From: Actinomycetota bacterium
GTDB taxonomy: Bacteria > Actinomycetota > Nitriliruptoria > Nitriliruptorales > JAHWKO01
Length of the DNA stretch: 9,825 bases
Assembly: GCA_019347855.1 (NCBI GenBank)
Contig: JAHWKO010000083.1
Location: forward strand, 1 to 9,825
Direction: 5' to 3'
The position numbers were made by a program, and so were the translations under genes. Of the stretch, positions 1 to 7,688 are shown in pieces; within the stretch, counting starts at the first letter, position 1, and the number at the start of each line of letters is the position of its first letter. The notes under the pieces were generated by a model. That model had not been told where the DNA came from and did not search any database. It was given only the letters and a program-made list of their open reading frames with translations.

Positions 1-891
1 GGAGACGCCCACCGGTCCCCCGCCCGGCCCCCCGCCACCGTGGGGCGTGGCGAACGTCTTGTGGACGTTGAGGTGGACGATGTCGAACCCCATGTCGCCC
101 GGACGGACCCGCCCCAGGATCGCGTTGAAGTTCGCGCCGTCGTAGTACAGCAGCGCCCCGACCTCGTGCAGGAGCTCGGCGATCCGCTCGATTTTGCGCT
201 CGAACAAGCCGAGCGTGTTGGGGTTCGTCAGCATCAACCCGGCCACGTCCCCGTCGATCAGCTCGGCCAGCGCATCGACGTCGACGAGCCCTTGTTCGGA
301 TGAGGGGACCTCGACGGTCTCGTACCCGCCGAGCGTCACGGACGCGGGGTTCGTCCCGTGCGCGGAGTCCGGGATGATGACCTTCTGCCGGGCATCCCCG
401 TTCGCCTCGTGGAACGCGCGCATGATCATCAACCCGACGAGCTCGCCCTGGGCGCCGGCGGAGGGCTGCAGCGTCGCTGCGTGCATGCCGGTCAGTTCGC
501 ACACCCAGCGCTCGACCTCGTGCAGCACCTCGAGCGTGCCCTGCGCGAGCCGCGCCGGGGTCGCCGGATGCAGCCGCGTGAACCCCTCCAGCGCCGCCAC
601 CCGCTCGGCGATCTTCGGGTTGTACTTCATCGTGCACGACCCCAGGGGGTAGTAGCCGAGGTCGATCCCGTGGTTGCGTTGGGACAGGCGCGTGTAGTGC
701 TTGACGAGCTCCCGCTCGTTCACCTCCGGGAGCGGCGGCGGATCGTCCGCCAGCTCGACCCCCGGCAGCAGCTCCTCGACCGGGCGCTCGGTGATGTCCA
801 ACGTCGGGAGGGTGCTCGCGCGGCGTCCCCGTCTGGAACGCTCGAACACGAGCGGTTCCGCCGTCTTCGCCTCGCCCATGAGCTGCGTCAT
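1..891 (-). CDS. gcvPB: Glycine dehydrogenase (decarboxylating) subunit 2, P-protein beta subunit, 3' end cut by the window edge
   Basis: This is the PLP-binding half of the split P-protein, which decarboxylates glycine and passes the aminomethyl group to the lipoyl arm of GcvH. The first 297 residues are visible; the family is about 480-490 residues, so roughly 190 C-terminal residues lie beyond the left edge. Visible family motifs are the [13 protein letters not shown] block (residues 80-92), HGTNPAS in the middle, [10 protein letters not shown], and NVHKTF with Lys278 as the expected PLP Schiff-base lysine, followed by the glycine-rich [12 protein letters not shown] stretch. The ATG at 889-891 overlaps the TGA stop of gcvPA (888-890), so the two subunits are very likely translationally coupled and made in equal amounts. 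The reading frame is open to the edge with no sign of damage. The assignment is near certain. Confidence 0.97.
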   Translation of the reverse strand, partial: MTQLMGEAKTAEPLVFERSRRGRRASTLPTLDITERPVEELLPGVELADDPPPLPEVNERELVKHYTRLSQRNHGIDLGYYPLGSCTMKYNPKIAERVAALEGFTRLHPATPARLAQGTLEVLHEVERWVCELTGMHAATLQPSAGAQGELVGLMIMRAFHEANGDARQKVIIPDSAHGTNPASVTLGGYETVEVPSSEQGLVDVDALAELIDGDVAGLMLTNPNTLGLFERKIERIAELLHEVGALLYYDGANFNAILGRVRPGDMGFDIVHLNVHKTFATPHGGGGPGGGPVGVS

Positions 892-2222
892 GCCGCCACC
901 TCCTTCGCGGCGCGGGCGACCGCCTGGGTCAGTCCTTCCGCATCCCGTGCGGTCCGGCGTTCGGTCGCAGCGATCAAGACCGCTCCCTCGGCCGGTCCGT
1001 CGGGGACCACGGGACCGACCAGGAAGCCCTCGTCGGCCACGGCTCCGACGAAGCCGTCGGGGTCCCCCGGGACCCGGACCGCGAACTCCTTGTAGAACGG
1101 CGCCGATGTGGCGAGCTCGATCCCCTCCACCTCGGTCACGCGGTCCGCGAGGTCGTGCGCCCGTTGGACGCAGCTCGTCGCGAGGTCCCGCAGTCCCCCC
1201 GGTCCCAGCCACACCAGGTAGAGCAACCCGGCCAAGGCGTTCAGGGTCTGGTTGGTGCAGATGTTCGAGGTGGCCTTCTCACGGCGGATGTGCTGCTCCC
1301 GGGCCTGCAACGTCAGGACGTAGCCACGGTTGCCGCGGACGTCGACGGTCTCGCCGACGAGCCGTCCCGGCAGCCGGCGGACGTCGTCCAAGCGCGCCGC
1401 GAGGAACCCGAACGAGGGCCCGCCGTAGTTCAACCCGTTGCCGAGCTGCAGCCCGTCGCCCACGACCAGATCGGCGCCCTGGTGGCCGGGGGACGGCAGC
1501 AACCCGGCCACGGTCGCGTCGAGCGACACCACGAACCGCGCTCCGACCGCGTGCGCCGCTTCCGCGTGCGCCCGGACATCCTCGATGACCCCGAGCTGGT
1601 TCGGCTGCGCCAACACGTACGCGGCGACCGATCCGTCGAGGTCCGGCACGGGCGTGCGTCCATCCGCACCCAGGGCGACCTCTCGGACGTCGAACCCCTG
1701 CGGGTGCGCGAACGTGCGGGCGACCTCCCGGGTCGCGGAGGCCAGCCCGCCGGACAGCACGACACCCCGACGTCCCGTCGCCCCATGCGCCAGGTTCACA
1801 GCCTCCGACACGGCTGACGCCCCGTCGTAGAGGGAGGCGTTGCTGACATCCAACCCCGTCAGCTCGCAGATCACCGTCTGGTACTCGAACAGCGCCTGGA
1901 GGACGCCCTGGCTCACCTCGGGCTGGTAGGGCGTGTAGCTCGTGTAGAGCTCTCCCCGGGACAGGATCGCCGGGACGAACGCGGGGACGTAGTGGTCGTA
2001 GGCACCTCCGCCGGCGAAGCACACCAGATCGGTGCGGTTGCGACCCGCGAGACGCTCGAGGTACCCCGCGACCTCCTCCTCGGAGATCCCGTCCGGCAGG
2101 TCGATCGTGTCCCGCGCGCGGACCCCGGCGGGGATGTGCTCGAACAGGTCGCCGACGTCGTCGATCCCCAGGGTTGACAGCATGCGGGCGACGTCATCGT
2201 CGGTGTGCGGGGCGAACTGCAC
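888..2222 (-). CDS. gcvPA: Glycine dehydrogenase (decarboxylating) subunit 1, P-protein alpha subunit
   Basis: The N-terminal-half homologue of P-protein, which forms an alpha2beta2 enzyme with GcvPB for glycine cleavage. At 444 residues it is full length for the family. It shows the N-terminal FAPHTDDD signature, the [11 protein letters not shown] block (96-106), [11 protein letters not shown] (131-141), [15 protein letters not shown] (261-275) and [14 protein letters not shown] (314-327). The start is a GTG at 2220-2222. An AGGA lies 7 bases upstream (minus strand, 2230-2233), and the N-terminus aligns with the usual family start, so no longer start is needed. It overlaps gcvPB by 4 bp. No gcvH or gcvT gene lies beside it within the window, and the 126-bp gap to the divergent nfo gene shows no glycine-riboswitch motif that I can recognise. 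Confidence 0.97.
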   Translation of the reverse strand: MQFAPHTDDDVARMLSTLGIDDVGDLFEHIPAGVRARDTIDLPDGISEEEVAGYLERLAGRNRTDLVCFAGGGAYDHYVPAFVPAILSRGELYTSYTPYQPEVSQGVLQALFEYQTVICELTGLDVSNASLYDGASAVSEAVNLAHGATGRRGVVLSGGLASATREVARTFAHPQGFDVREVALGADGRTPVPDLDGSVAAYVLAQPNQLGVIEDVRAHAEAAHAVGARFVVSLDATVAGLLPSPGHQGADLVVGDGLQLGNGLNYGGPSFGFLAARLDDVRRLPGRLVGETVDVRGNRGYVLTLQAREQHIRREKATSNICTNQTLNALAGLLYLVWLGPGGLRDLATSCVQRAHDLADRVTEVEGIELATSAPFYKEFAVRVPGDPDGFVGAVADEGFLVGPVVPDGPAEGAVLIAATERRTARDAEGLTQAVARAAKEVAA

Positions 2223-2334
2223 GGTGAGGTCCTGGGGTCGGCTTCGCGGTCAGAGCAGGAGGTGCGTGCGGGGCGCGGGGAAGGGACCCCCATACTTCCA
2301 CAGGAGGGTCCACGGCGCGAAGCAGCCTCGACGG

Positions 2335-2340
2335 TACGGT
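2335..2340 (+). promoter_or_regulatory. Candidate -10 element for nfo, possibly giving a leaderless mRNA
   Basis: TACGGT fits the actinobacterial TANNNT pattern and ends only 8 bases before the nfo ATG at 2349. A transcript starting about 7 bases after it would begin almost at the start codon. There is no Shine-Dalgarno sequence just upstream of that ATG; the nearest AGGAGG (2302-2307) is about 40 bases away, too far to serve it. No good -35 hexamer is visible, so this is a weak call. The same 126-bp divergent gap (2223-2348) must also hold the gcvPA promoter, which I cannot place. Confidence 0.3.
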
Positions 2341-2348
2341 GGCCCGCG

Positions 2349-3116
2349 ATGCTGATCGGCGCCCACGTCTCCAACCGCGACCCGCTCACGGCAGCCGCGG
2401 ACCGCAAGGCCGACATCGTCCAGTTCTTCCTCTCCAACCCGAAGGGCTGGAAGCTCCCCAAGACGCGCCACGATGTCGATGAGCTCAAGGCCTCGGGGAT
2501 GGACGTCTACGTCCACGCGCCGTACCTGATCAACGTGGTGTCGACGAACCCACGGGTCCGCCACCCCAGCCGCAAGCTGATCCAGGAGACCTGCAGCTCG
2601 GCCGCGAACATCGGCGCGAAGGCGGTCATCGTCCACGCCGGGTACCTCGAGGAGGACGAGGACCCCGAGACGGGGTTCGATCGCTGGCGCAAGGCCCTGG
2701 AACCGCTCGAGACCGAGATCCCCCTGTACATCGAGAACACCGCGGGTGGGGTGAACGCGATGGCCCGGGGGTTCGACGTGCTCGCACGGCTGTGGGAGGC
2801 GATCGCCGATATGGACGTGCCGCTCGGGTTCTGCCTCGACACGTGTCACACGCACGCCGCCGGGGAGGACCTGGCTACCGCCGTCGAGCGGCTCGAGGAC
2901 GCGGTCGGGGGGATCGACCTCGTGCACCTCAACGATTCGAAGGACGCCTTCGGCTCGGGACGGGACCGCCACACGAACATCGGCCGCGGCCAGATCGACC
3001 CGGATCTCCTGGTCCAGGTCGTCCGCGACGCGGGCGCCCCCGTCATCGTCGAGACCCCCGAGGACGACGACGTCGGACAGGCCGACGACATCGCCTGGCT
3101 CCGCGACCGTCTCTAG
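2349..3116 (+). CDS. nfo: Deoxyribonuclease IV (endonuclease IV), AP endonuclease
   Basis: A trinuclear-zinc AP endonuclease of base-excision repair: it cuts DNA 5' of abasic sites and clears blocked 3' ends. The 255-residue protein is a single TIM-barrel domain, close in length to the short mycobacterial End protein. All nine expected metal ligands can be placed by motif: His56 (VHAPYLIN), His96 (VHAGY), Glu129 (IENTAGG), Asp164 and His167 (CLDTCH), His193 (VHLNDSKD), Asp206 and His208 (GRDRHTNIG) and Glu235 (VETPEDD). The ATG at 2349 is chosen because the protein then begins MLIGAHVS, the normal family N-terminus. The frame stays open upstream to 2205, but that stretch shows no family similarity. 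The gene is divergent from gcvPA. The last eight codons, stop included, are repeated just downstream (see the repeat at 3093-3174). Confidence 0.96.
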   Translation: MLIGAHVSNRDPLTAAADRKADIVQFFLSNPKGWKLPKTRHDVDELKASGMDVYVHAPYLINVVSTNPRVRHPSRKLIQETCSSAANIGAKAVIVHAGYLEEDEDPETGFDRWRKALEPLETEIPLYIENTAGGVNAMARGFDVLARLWEAIADMDVPLGFCLDTCHTHAAGEDLATAVERLEDAVGGIDLVHLNDSKDAFGSGRDRHTNIGRGQIDPDLLVQVVRDAGAPVIVETPEDDDVGQADDIAWLRDRL

Positions 3117-3174
3117 GACGGCCGCGGAGGACGTGGGGCCGCCCACGATGCCTGGCTCCGCGACCGTCTCTAGG
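3093..3174 (+). repeat. Direct repeat: the nfo 3' terminus duplicated just downstream
   Basis: A perfect 25-bp repeat occurs at 3093-3117 and 3150-3174, offset by 57 bp (19 codons). The first copy encodes the last codons of nfo (WLRDRL plus TAG) and the second lies in the intergenic space. Sequence before each copy is also related: GAGGACG is followed by G/C-rich sequence of different lengths and then C(G)AT(C)GCC. The second copy therefore looks like a degenerate tandem copy of about the last 20 codons of nfo, not a chance match. Confidence 0.85.
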
Positions 3175-3248
3175 CGAGCTGCCCGCCCCTGACGTCCGCG
3201 GATACTGACTCGGCCGGCCGGGCACCGGGTCCCAGTACCCACATGGAC

Positions 3249-3284
3249 TAGGGTCGGGCGCAACGCGGACCGACCCCCAGGAGG
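3249..3284 (+). promoter_or_regulatory. Candidate -10 box and ribosome binding site of the aconitase gene
   Basis: TAGGGT at 3249-3254 is a good actinobacterial -10 hexamer; I see no clear -35 about 17 bases before it. A start near 3261 would give a leader of about 30 bases. That leader carries a strong AGGAGG (3279-3284) 6 bases before the GTG at 3291, which fixes the start codon. The ribosome binding site is firm, the -10 only suggestive. The same CTAGGGTCG string occurs before the DUF151 gene. Confidence 0.45.
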
Positions 3285-3290
3285 CAACCG

Positions 3291-5330
3291 GTGGGCCAGA
3301 ACGTCGCCAGGAAGATCATCGCGGACCATCTCGTCGAGGGCGAGATGGAACCCGGGACCCCGATCGGGTTGCGGATCGATCAGACGCTCACACAGGACGC
3401 CACCGGGACGCTGGTGATGCTCGAGCTCGAGGCGATGGGCCTCGACCGGGTCAAGACCGAGCTGTCCGCCCAGTACGTCGACCACAACCTGATCCAGGAG
3501 GACCACAAGAACCCCGACGACCACCTGTTCCTGAGGTCTGCCTGCGAGCGGTTCGGGATCTGGTACTCGCGTGCCGGCAACGGGGTGTCCCACCCGGTCC
3601 ACCAGGAACGGTTCGGCAAGCCCGGCAAGACGATGACGGGGTCCGACAGCCACACGCCTGCGGCGGGCGCGATCGGGATGATCGCGATCGGCTCCGGCGG
3701 CATGGACGTCGCGCTGGCGATGGCCGGCGAGCCGCTGCGGATCAAGATGCCCGAGATCTGGGGTGTGAAGCTGACCGGCGAGCTACCCGACTGGGTCTCC
3801 GCGAAGGACGTGATCCTCGAGATGCTCCGGAGGCACGACGTCGACGGTGGCGTCGGTCGCATCATCGAGTACTACGGCCCCGGGCTCGACACGCTGTCCT
3901 GCATGGATCGTCACGTCATCGCCAACATGGGCACCGAGCTCGGCGCGACCACGACGGTGTTCCCTGCCGACGATGAGGTCCGCCGCTTCCTGGCTCGCCA
4001 GGGTCGCGACGGGGACTTCACCGAGCTCGTCGCCGACGACGACGCCGATTACGACGTGCACGAGGAGATCGACCTGTCCGCGCTCGTACCCCTCGCAGCC
4101 CTGCCGACCAGTCCCGGCAACGTCGTGCCGGTCAGCGAGATCGCCGGACAGGACATCGCCCAGGCCTACATCGGATCCTCCGCGAACCCCGGCTACCGGG
4201 ACTTCGCCGTCCCGGCCGAGATCCTCCACCGCTCGGGCCAGCTGGCCCACGAGCGGGTCAGTCTCGACATCAACCCGACGTCGCGGCAGATCCTCGAGAA
4301 CCTCACCCGGGACGGGTACCTGCTGAAGCTCCTGCACGGCGGATCGCGGATCCACCAGGCCGGCTGCAACGGCTGCATCGGGATGGGCCAGGCCCCCGCC
4401 ACGAACGAGATCAGCGTGCGCACGGTCCCCCGGAACTTCCCGGGACGGTCCGGTACCCGCGAGGACATGGTCCACCTCGTGAGCCCCGAGACCGCGATCG
4501 CCTCGGCGATCACGGGCGTCGTCACCGATCCCCGTGATCTCGAGAACAAGTACGACATCGAGTACCCCCGGATCCGGGAGCCCGACGACATCGTCGTCAA
4601 CACCGAGATGCTCCGCAAGCCCCCCTCGGCCGAGGAGGCCCGGAAGGTCGAGATCCGCAAGGGGCCGAACATCGCATCCATCCCCGACATGGATCCGATC
4701 CCGGATGAGGTGGAGGTCCCCGTCCTGCTGAAGATGGGCGACGACATCTCCACCGACGAGATCCTCCCCGCCGGGACCCGGGTGCTCCCCTACCGGTCGA
4801 ACATCCCGAAGATCAGCGAGTTCACGTTCGACATCGTCGACGAGACGTACGACGAGCGTGCGCGTGAGGTCCGCGAGGGCGGCGGCCACACCGTCGTCGC
4901 CGGTACCAACTACGGACAGGGTTCGTCCCGCGAGCACGCGGCCCTCGCCCCGCGGTACCTCGGCCTCCGGTTCGTCATCGCACGGGACTACGCTCGGATC
5001 CACTGGCAGAACCTGATCAACTTCGGGGTCCTGCCGCTCACGTTCGCCGACGGCGACGATCTGGCGAGTATCGACCAGGGCGACACACTGCGCATCACGA
5101 ACGTGCACAAGTCGATCCAGGAGGGCCGCCAGCTCGAGGTCGAGAACGTCGACAAGGGCACCTCGTTCACCGCCGAGCACCAGCTGTCGGACCGGCAGGT
5201 CGAGGTGCTGCTGAAGGGCGGCATCATCAACTGGATGAAGGAACGACTGGGCGACGAGGACCGATCGGAGATCGGCACCCGGGAACCCGAACCAGGGCGT
5301 TCACACGACGCACCCGACCAGGCGGAGTGA
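3291..5330 (+). CDS. acn: Aconitate hydratase, short Aquifex-type
   Basis: TCA-cycle enzyme that isomerises citrate to isocitrate on a [4Fe-4S] cluster. The 679-residue protein is much shorter than AcnA of about 900 residues and matches the short 'putative, Aquifex-type' family in length and wording. In order it shows YVDHNLIQ (62-69), GSDSHTP (117-123), NMGTELGATTTVFP (212-225), the CNGC cluster motif (Cys359, Cys362) in a GCNGCIGMGQAP block, RNFPGRSG (381-388), the swivel-domain DDISTDEILPAG (484-495) and YGQGSSREHAALAPRYLG (541-558) with the catalytic serine region. Where most aconitases have the third cluster cysteine in GSCTN, this one reads GSSANPG (295-301). The last 25 or so residues are a charged tail. 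The GTG start has AGGAGG 6 bases upstream. A membrane-protein gene follows after 10 bases. Confidence 0.95.
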   Translation: MGQNVARKIIADHLVEGEMEPGTPIGLRIDQTLTQDATGTLVMLELEAMGLDRVKTELSAQYVDHNLIQEDHKNPDDHLFLRSACERFGIWYSRAGNGVSHPVHQERFGKPGKTMTGSDSHTPAAGAIGMIAIGSGGMDVALAMAGEPLRIKMPEIWGVKLTGELPDWVSAKDVILEMLRRHDVDGGVGRIIEYYGPGLDTLSCMDRHVIANMGTELGATTTVFPADDEVRRFLARQGRDGDFTELVADDDADYDVHEEIDLSALVPLAALPTSPGNVVPVSEIAGQDIAQAYIGSSANPGYRDFAVPAEILHRSGQLAHERVSLDINPTSRQILENLTRDGYLLKLLHGGSRIHQAGCNGCIGMGQAPATNEISVRTVPRNFPGRSGTREDMVHLVSPETAIASAITGVVTDPRDLENKYDIEYPRIREPDDIVVNTEMLRKPPSAEEARKVEIRKGPNIASIPDMDPIPDEVEVPVLLKMGDDISTDEILPAGTRVLPYRSNIPKISEFTFDIVDETYDERAREVREGGGHTVVAGTNYGQGSSREHAALAPRYLGLRFVIARDYARIHWQNLINFGVLPLTFADGDDLASIDQGDTLRITNVHKSIQEGRQLEVENVDKGTSFTAEHQLSDRQVEVLLKGGIINWMKERLGDEDRSEIGTREPEPGRSHDAPDQAE

Positions 5331-5340
5331 GGAAACGACC

Positions 5341-5787
5341 GTGTCAGGGATGGCGGTCGGCAAGGACGGTGCGCGGAGTGGGAGCGCAGCTGCCGTCCTG
5401 GCGGCGTTGTCGCCGATCGCGATCGTCCCGCACGTCGTCGAGGACGCCGGGGCCGGGGCGTTCGACCGGTTCGGACTGGAGCCGGACACGGGGGCCTTGC
5501 TGGTCGGTGTGATCCTGGCGATCCAGCTGCTCCTCGCGTTCGGGTGCCTGCGAGGTCACCGGTGGGCGTACGGTGGGGTGCTCCTGTTCGGCGTGATGTG
5601 GGTCATCGCCGCGGTCGCCACCCACCCGGGGGCCTTCCTCACCGACGGTTTCCGCGATGGGTTGTTCTCGCGGCTCGCGGTGTGGGGGATCGTCGTCACG
5701 CAGGGGGGCGCCGCGCTGGCGAGCCTGTCCGCGTTGCGGTCGACCCGGCAGACGTCGTTCCGCGGTACGGGCCGCTTCAACGTCTGA
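5341..5787 (+). CDS. Small four-helix integral membrane protein of unknown function
   Basis: I do not recognise the family. The 148-residue product has four hydrophobic stretches, roughly residues 15-33, 51-70, 75-94 and 111-132, with short loops and a basic C-terminal tail containing RSTRQTSFRGTGR. The pattern suggests a small polytopic membrane protein without an enzymatic motif. The start is the GTG at 5341, with GAGGA about 7 bases upstream that partly overlaps the aconitase stop; the 10-base gap implies co-transcription with acn. The gene ends at a TGA inside a 17-bp tandem duplication and converges on the response-regulator gene. That it is a real gene is supported by position, ribosome binding site and hydrophobic periodicity, not by homology. 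Confidence 0.75.
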   Translation: MSGMAVGKDGARSGSAAAVLAALSPIAIVPHVVEDAGAGAFDRFGLEPDTGALLVGVILAIQLLLAFGCLRGHRWAYGGVLLFGVMWVIAAVATHPGAFLTDGFRDGLFSRLAVWGIVVTQGGAALASLSALRSTRQTSFRGTGRFNV

Positions 5788-5814
5788 CCGACCTCAGCGT
5801 CTGACCGACCTCAG
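5781..5814. repeat. Perfect 17-bp tandem duplication between convergent genes
   Basis: The unit CGTCTGACCGACCTCAG occurs at 5781-5797 and again at 5798-5814 with no mismatch. The first copy contains the TGA stop of the membrane-protein gene (5785-5787). The second contains the reverse-strand TGA stop of the response regulator (5811-5813). Each copy carries a stop for both strands. No terminator hairpin with a long stem is visible between the convergent genes. Confidence 0.95.
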
Positions 5815-6176
5815 CCCTCGAGGATCCCCGTGAGCAGCTCGGGGAGCTTCTGCACGTCCGACTTCGACAGGGTGGTGAGGCCCATCTCCGCCGCCCCGTC
5901 CTCGACCTCCGGGTCCAGGTAGGCGGAGAAGATGACGATCGGCAGTCTGTGGCCGTGTCCACGCAGCTTGCGGGCCGTCTCGATCCCGGTGAGCCCGGGC
6001 ATGCGTTGATCGAGCACCGCGACGTCGTAGTCGCGCCCGTCGATCGCATCGACGGCGTCCTGGCCCGACGGGACCTCGTCGACGTCGAAGCCCTCACGAC
6101 CCAGGATCATCCCGGCCATGAACCGGATGTCCGGCTCGTCGTCGGCGACGATGACCTTCGCCCGCGGACCGGTCAC
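5811..6176 (-). CDS. Single-domain response regulator (CheY-like receiver)
   Basis: A stand-alone receiver domain of 121 residues without any DNA-binding or enzymatic output domain. The acidic pocket is Asp12-Asp13, the phospho-acceptor is Asp56 in VLDQRMPG, the switch residue is Ser84 (FSAY) and the conserved lysine is Lys105 (LSKSD), so it should be phosphorylatable. The start is a GTG at 6174-6176 that overlaps the TGA stop of the upstream histidine kinase by 4 bp (GTGA), so the two are translationally coupled and the kinase is the likely phosphodonor. With no output domain it probably acts by binding a partner protein or passing phosphate on; the target is not evident in the window. Confidence 0.93.
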   Translation of the reverse strand: MTGPRAKVIVADDEPDIRFMAGMILGREGFDVDEVPSGQDAVDAIDGRDYDVAVLDQRMPGLTGIETARKLRGHGHRLPIVIFSAYLDPEVEDGAAEMGLTTLSKSDVQKLPELLTGILEG

Positions 6177-7648
6177 CGTCCGGCCGATGCGAGTGGGAGG
6201 CTGATGCGGAACCGGCTGCCCATCCCCGGCACGCTCGTCGCGCTGAGGCTCCCGCCCTGTGCCTCGACCAGCGCTTTGCTCACGTACAGGCCCAGTCCGG
6301 TCCCAGGGGTCCCCTCCACGTTCGAGCCACGGTGGAACTTGCGGAAGAGGTTGCTCAGGGTCTCGTCGTCCATCCCGCGCCCCTCGTCCACGACGTCGAT
6401 CACGATGTGTCGCAGCTGTTGGCGAGCTACGACCCGGATCGGTTCCTCGGAGTACTTGATCGCGTTGGACACCAGGTTGGTGAGGACCTGCTCGACGCGC
6501 TCGGCGTCACCTGCCGCAGGAGGCAGCCCATCCTCGACTCCCACGATGATCTCACGTTGGTGCTGGAACAGCGCGACGACCCGCTCTATCACCCGCTCCA
6601 CGTCGATCCGCCGCCGGTGGACGATGAGGTCGCGGTCCGCCTCGAGGACCGAGTAGTCCAGGAAGCGCTGGACCTGCACGTGGAGGTTCTGGGCCTGCCG
6701 TGCCAACGTCGCGTAGATCTCCGCGCGCTCCTCGTCGGTCACGTCGCTGTCCCCCGAGGAGAGGATGTCTGCGAACCCGAGGATGGCGGCTAGCGGTGTC
6801 TGCATGTCGTGCGAGACGCCCGCCATCATCTCCTCGCGGTAGCGGATCGCCTCCTGCTCCGCGGTGACCTCGTACAGCTCGGCTTTCTCGACCGCCACGG
6901 CTGCGATCTGCGCGAGCTGGACGAGCAGGTTGCGGTCGCGTTCCGTGAAGGGGTGCGGTCGCCCGAGACGGAGCACTCCGAACGCCTGCCCGTCCCCGCC
7001 GACCAACGGGATCGCCAGCTCCGTCGAGATCCCGGCGTCACGGCCCGTGTCGCGAGCGTCCAGATCGACGGCGGCCCAGGAGGCACGGGCGATCGGGACC
7101 GCCTGTCGCCGCAGCTCCTCGAGGATGTCGGGGACGGAGACCCGCGAGCTGATGGCGACCGCGGCGTCGGCCAGCTCGCCCAGCTGGGCGACGTAGGACC
7201 GCTCCTGTGCCTGGACCCGGCGGCTGACGTTCCGCTGGATCGTCGCGACGCCCAGTGGACGGCCGGTCTCCGGATCGTCCACCCGGAAGACGGTCATGTC
7301 CACCTCGATCGGATCGCCCGTCTCCAGGTGGCGCACGGTTGCTGGTCCCTCCCAGTGACCGTCCTCCTCGAGTGCCGGGAACACCTCACCTTCGATCCGC
7401 GCCCACTCGTCGGGTGCGTAGTAGTCGCGCACCTGTCCACCGACCTCGGGAACCTGACCGAGGACCGCGACCGCCGTGGGGTTGAGGAAGGTGACGTTGC
7501 CCTCGAGATCCGCGATGGCGATCAGATCGGTGGAGTTGTCGACGATCGCGGCCAGGAGGCGGGCTCGGTCCTCCGGTTCCAGGTCGGAGCTGCGGCCGGA
7601 CGGCCGCAGAGGCGCCTTCTGTCTCCCCCTCGATGACATGCCCGGCAC
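6173..7648 (-). CDS. Soluble hybrid-sensor histidine kinase, PAS-GAF-HisKA-HATPase
   Basis: A 491-residue sensor kinase without a membrane segment, so it should sense something in the cytoplasm. Domains in order: a PAS domain (about 30-142, starting LLAAIVDNSTDLIAIADLEG), a GAF-like domain (about 150-258, with a short helical link after it), HisKA with phospho-acceptor His280 in GVSHDMQTPLAAIL, and an HATPase_c domain with N-box Asn395 (NLVSNAIKYS), G1 DEGRGMD (421-427), F-box LFRKFHRG (434-441) and G2 GTGLGLYVSKAL (449-460). All catalytic motifs are intact. The GTG at 7648 is chosen because AGGAG lies 8 bases upstream (7657-7661); an ATG at 7639 is a less well-spaced alternative. The frame stays open further upstream, but that part lies across the preceding gene. 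It overlaps the response regulator by 4 bp. 'Hybrid' here means mixed sensor domains; there is no receiver in this protein. Confidence 0.93.
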   Translation of the reverse strand: MPGMSSRGRQKAPLRPSGRSSDLEPEDRARLLAAIVDNSTDLIAIADLEGNVTFLNPTAVAVLGQVPEVGGQVRDYYAPDEWARIEGEVFPALEEDGHWEGPATVRHLETGDPIEVDMTVFRVDDPETGRPLGVATIQRNVSRRVQAQERSYVAQLGELADAAVAISSRVSVPDILEELRRQAVPIARASWAAVDLDARDTGRDAGISTELAIPLVGGDGQAFGVLRLGRPHPFTERDRNLLVQLAQIAAVAVEKAELYEVTAEQEAIRYREEMMAGVSHDMQTPLAAILGFADILSSGDSDVTDEERAEIYATLARQAQNLHVQVQRFLDYSVLEADRDLIVHRRRIDVERVIERVVALFQHQREIIVGVEDGLPPAAGDAERVEQVLTNLVSNAIKYSEEPIRVVARQQLRHIVIDVVDEGRGMDDETLSNLFRKFHRGSNVEGTPGTGLGLYVSKALVEAQGGSLSATSVPGMGSRFRISLPLASAGR

Positions 7649-7688
7649 GCTAACGGCTCCTCGCTCGCGTGTCCCACCGCACCTGCCG

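Noticed and set aside
2205..2348. 48-codon upstream extension of nfo
   Set aside because: It overlaps the start of gcvPA and has no similarity to endonuclease IV, whose normal N-terminus begins at 2349.
2223..2348. Possible glycine riboswitch before gcvPA
   Set aside because: The 126-bp gap is short and I see none of the conserved tandem-aptamer core sequences. A covariance-model search for the glycine riboswitch would settle it.
2250..3653. 467-codon open frame on the minus strand opposite nfo and the start of acn
   Set aside because: It is antisense to well-identified genes, crosses an intergenic space, and its translation is V/R/D/G-rich without any recognisable motif. In high-GC DNA such shadow frames are expected.
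3783..5180. 465-codon open frame on the minus strand opposite aconitase
   Set aside because: It is fully antisense to a clear aconitase gene, of biased composition (Val, Asp, Leu, Arg) and without motifs.
6332..7636. Two plus-strand open frames (6332-6793, 6809-7636) opposite the histidine kinase
   Set aside because: They are shadows of the kinase gene on the other strand, with V/D/R-rich translations and no ribosome binding site.
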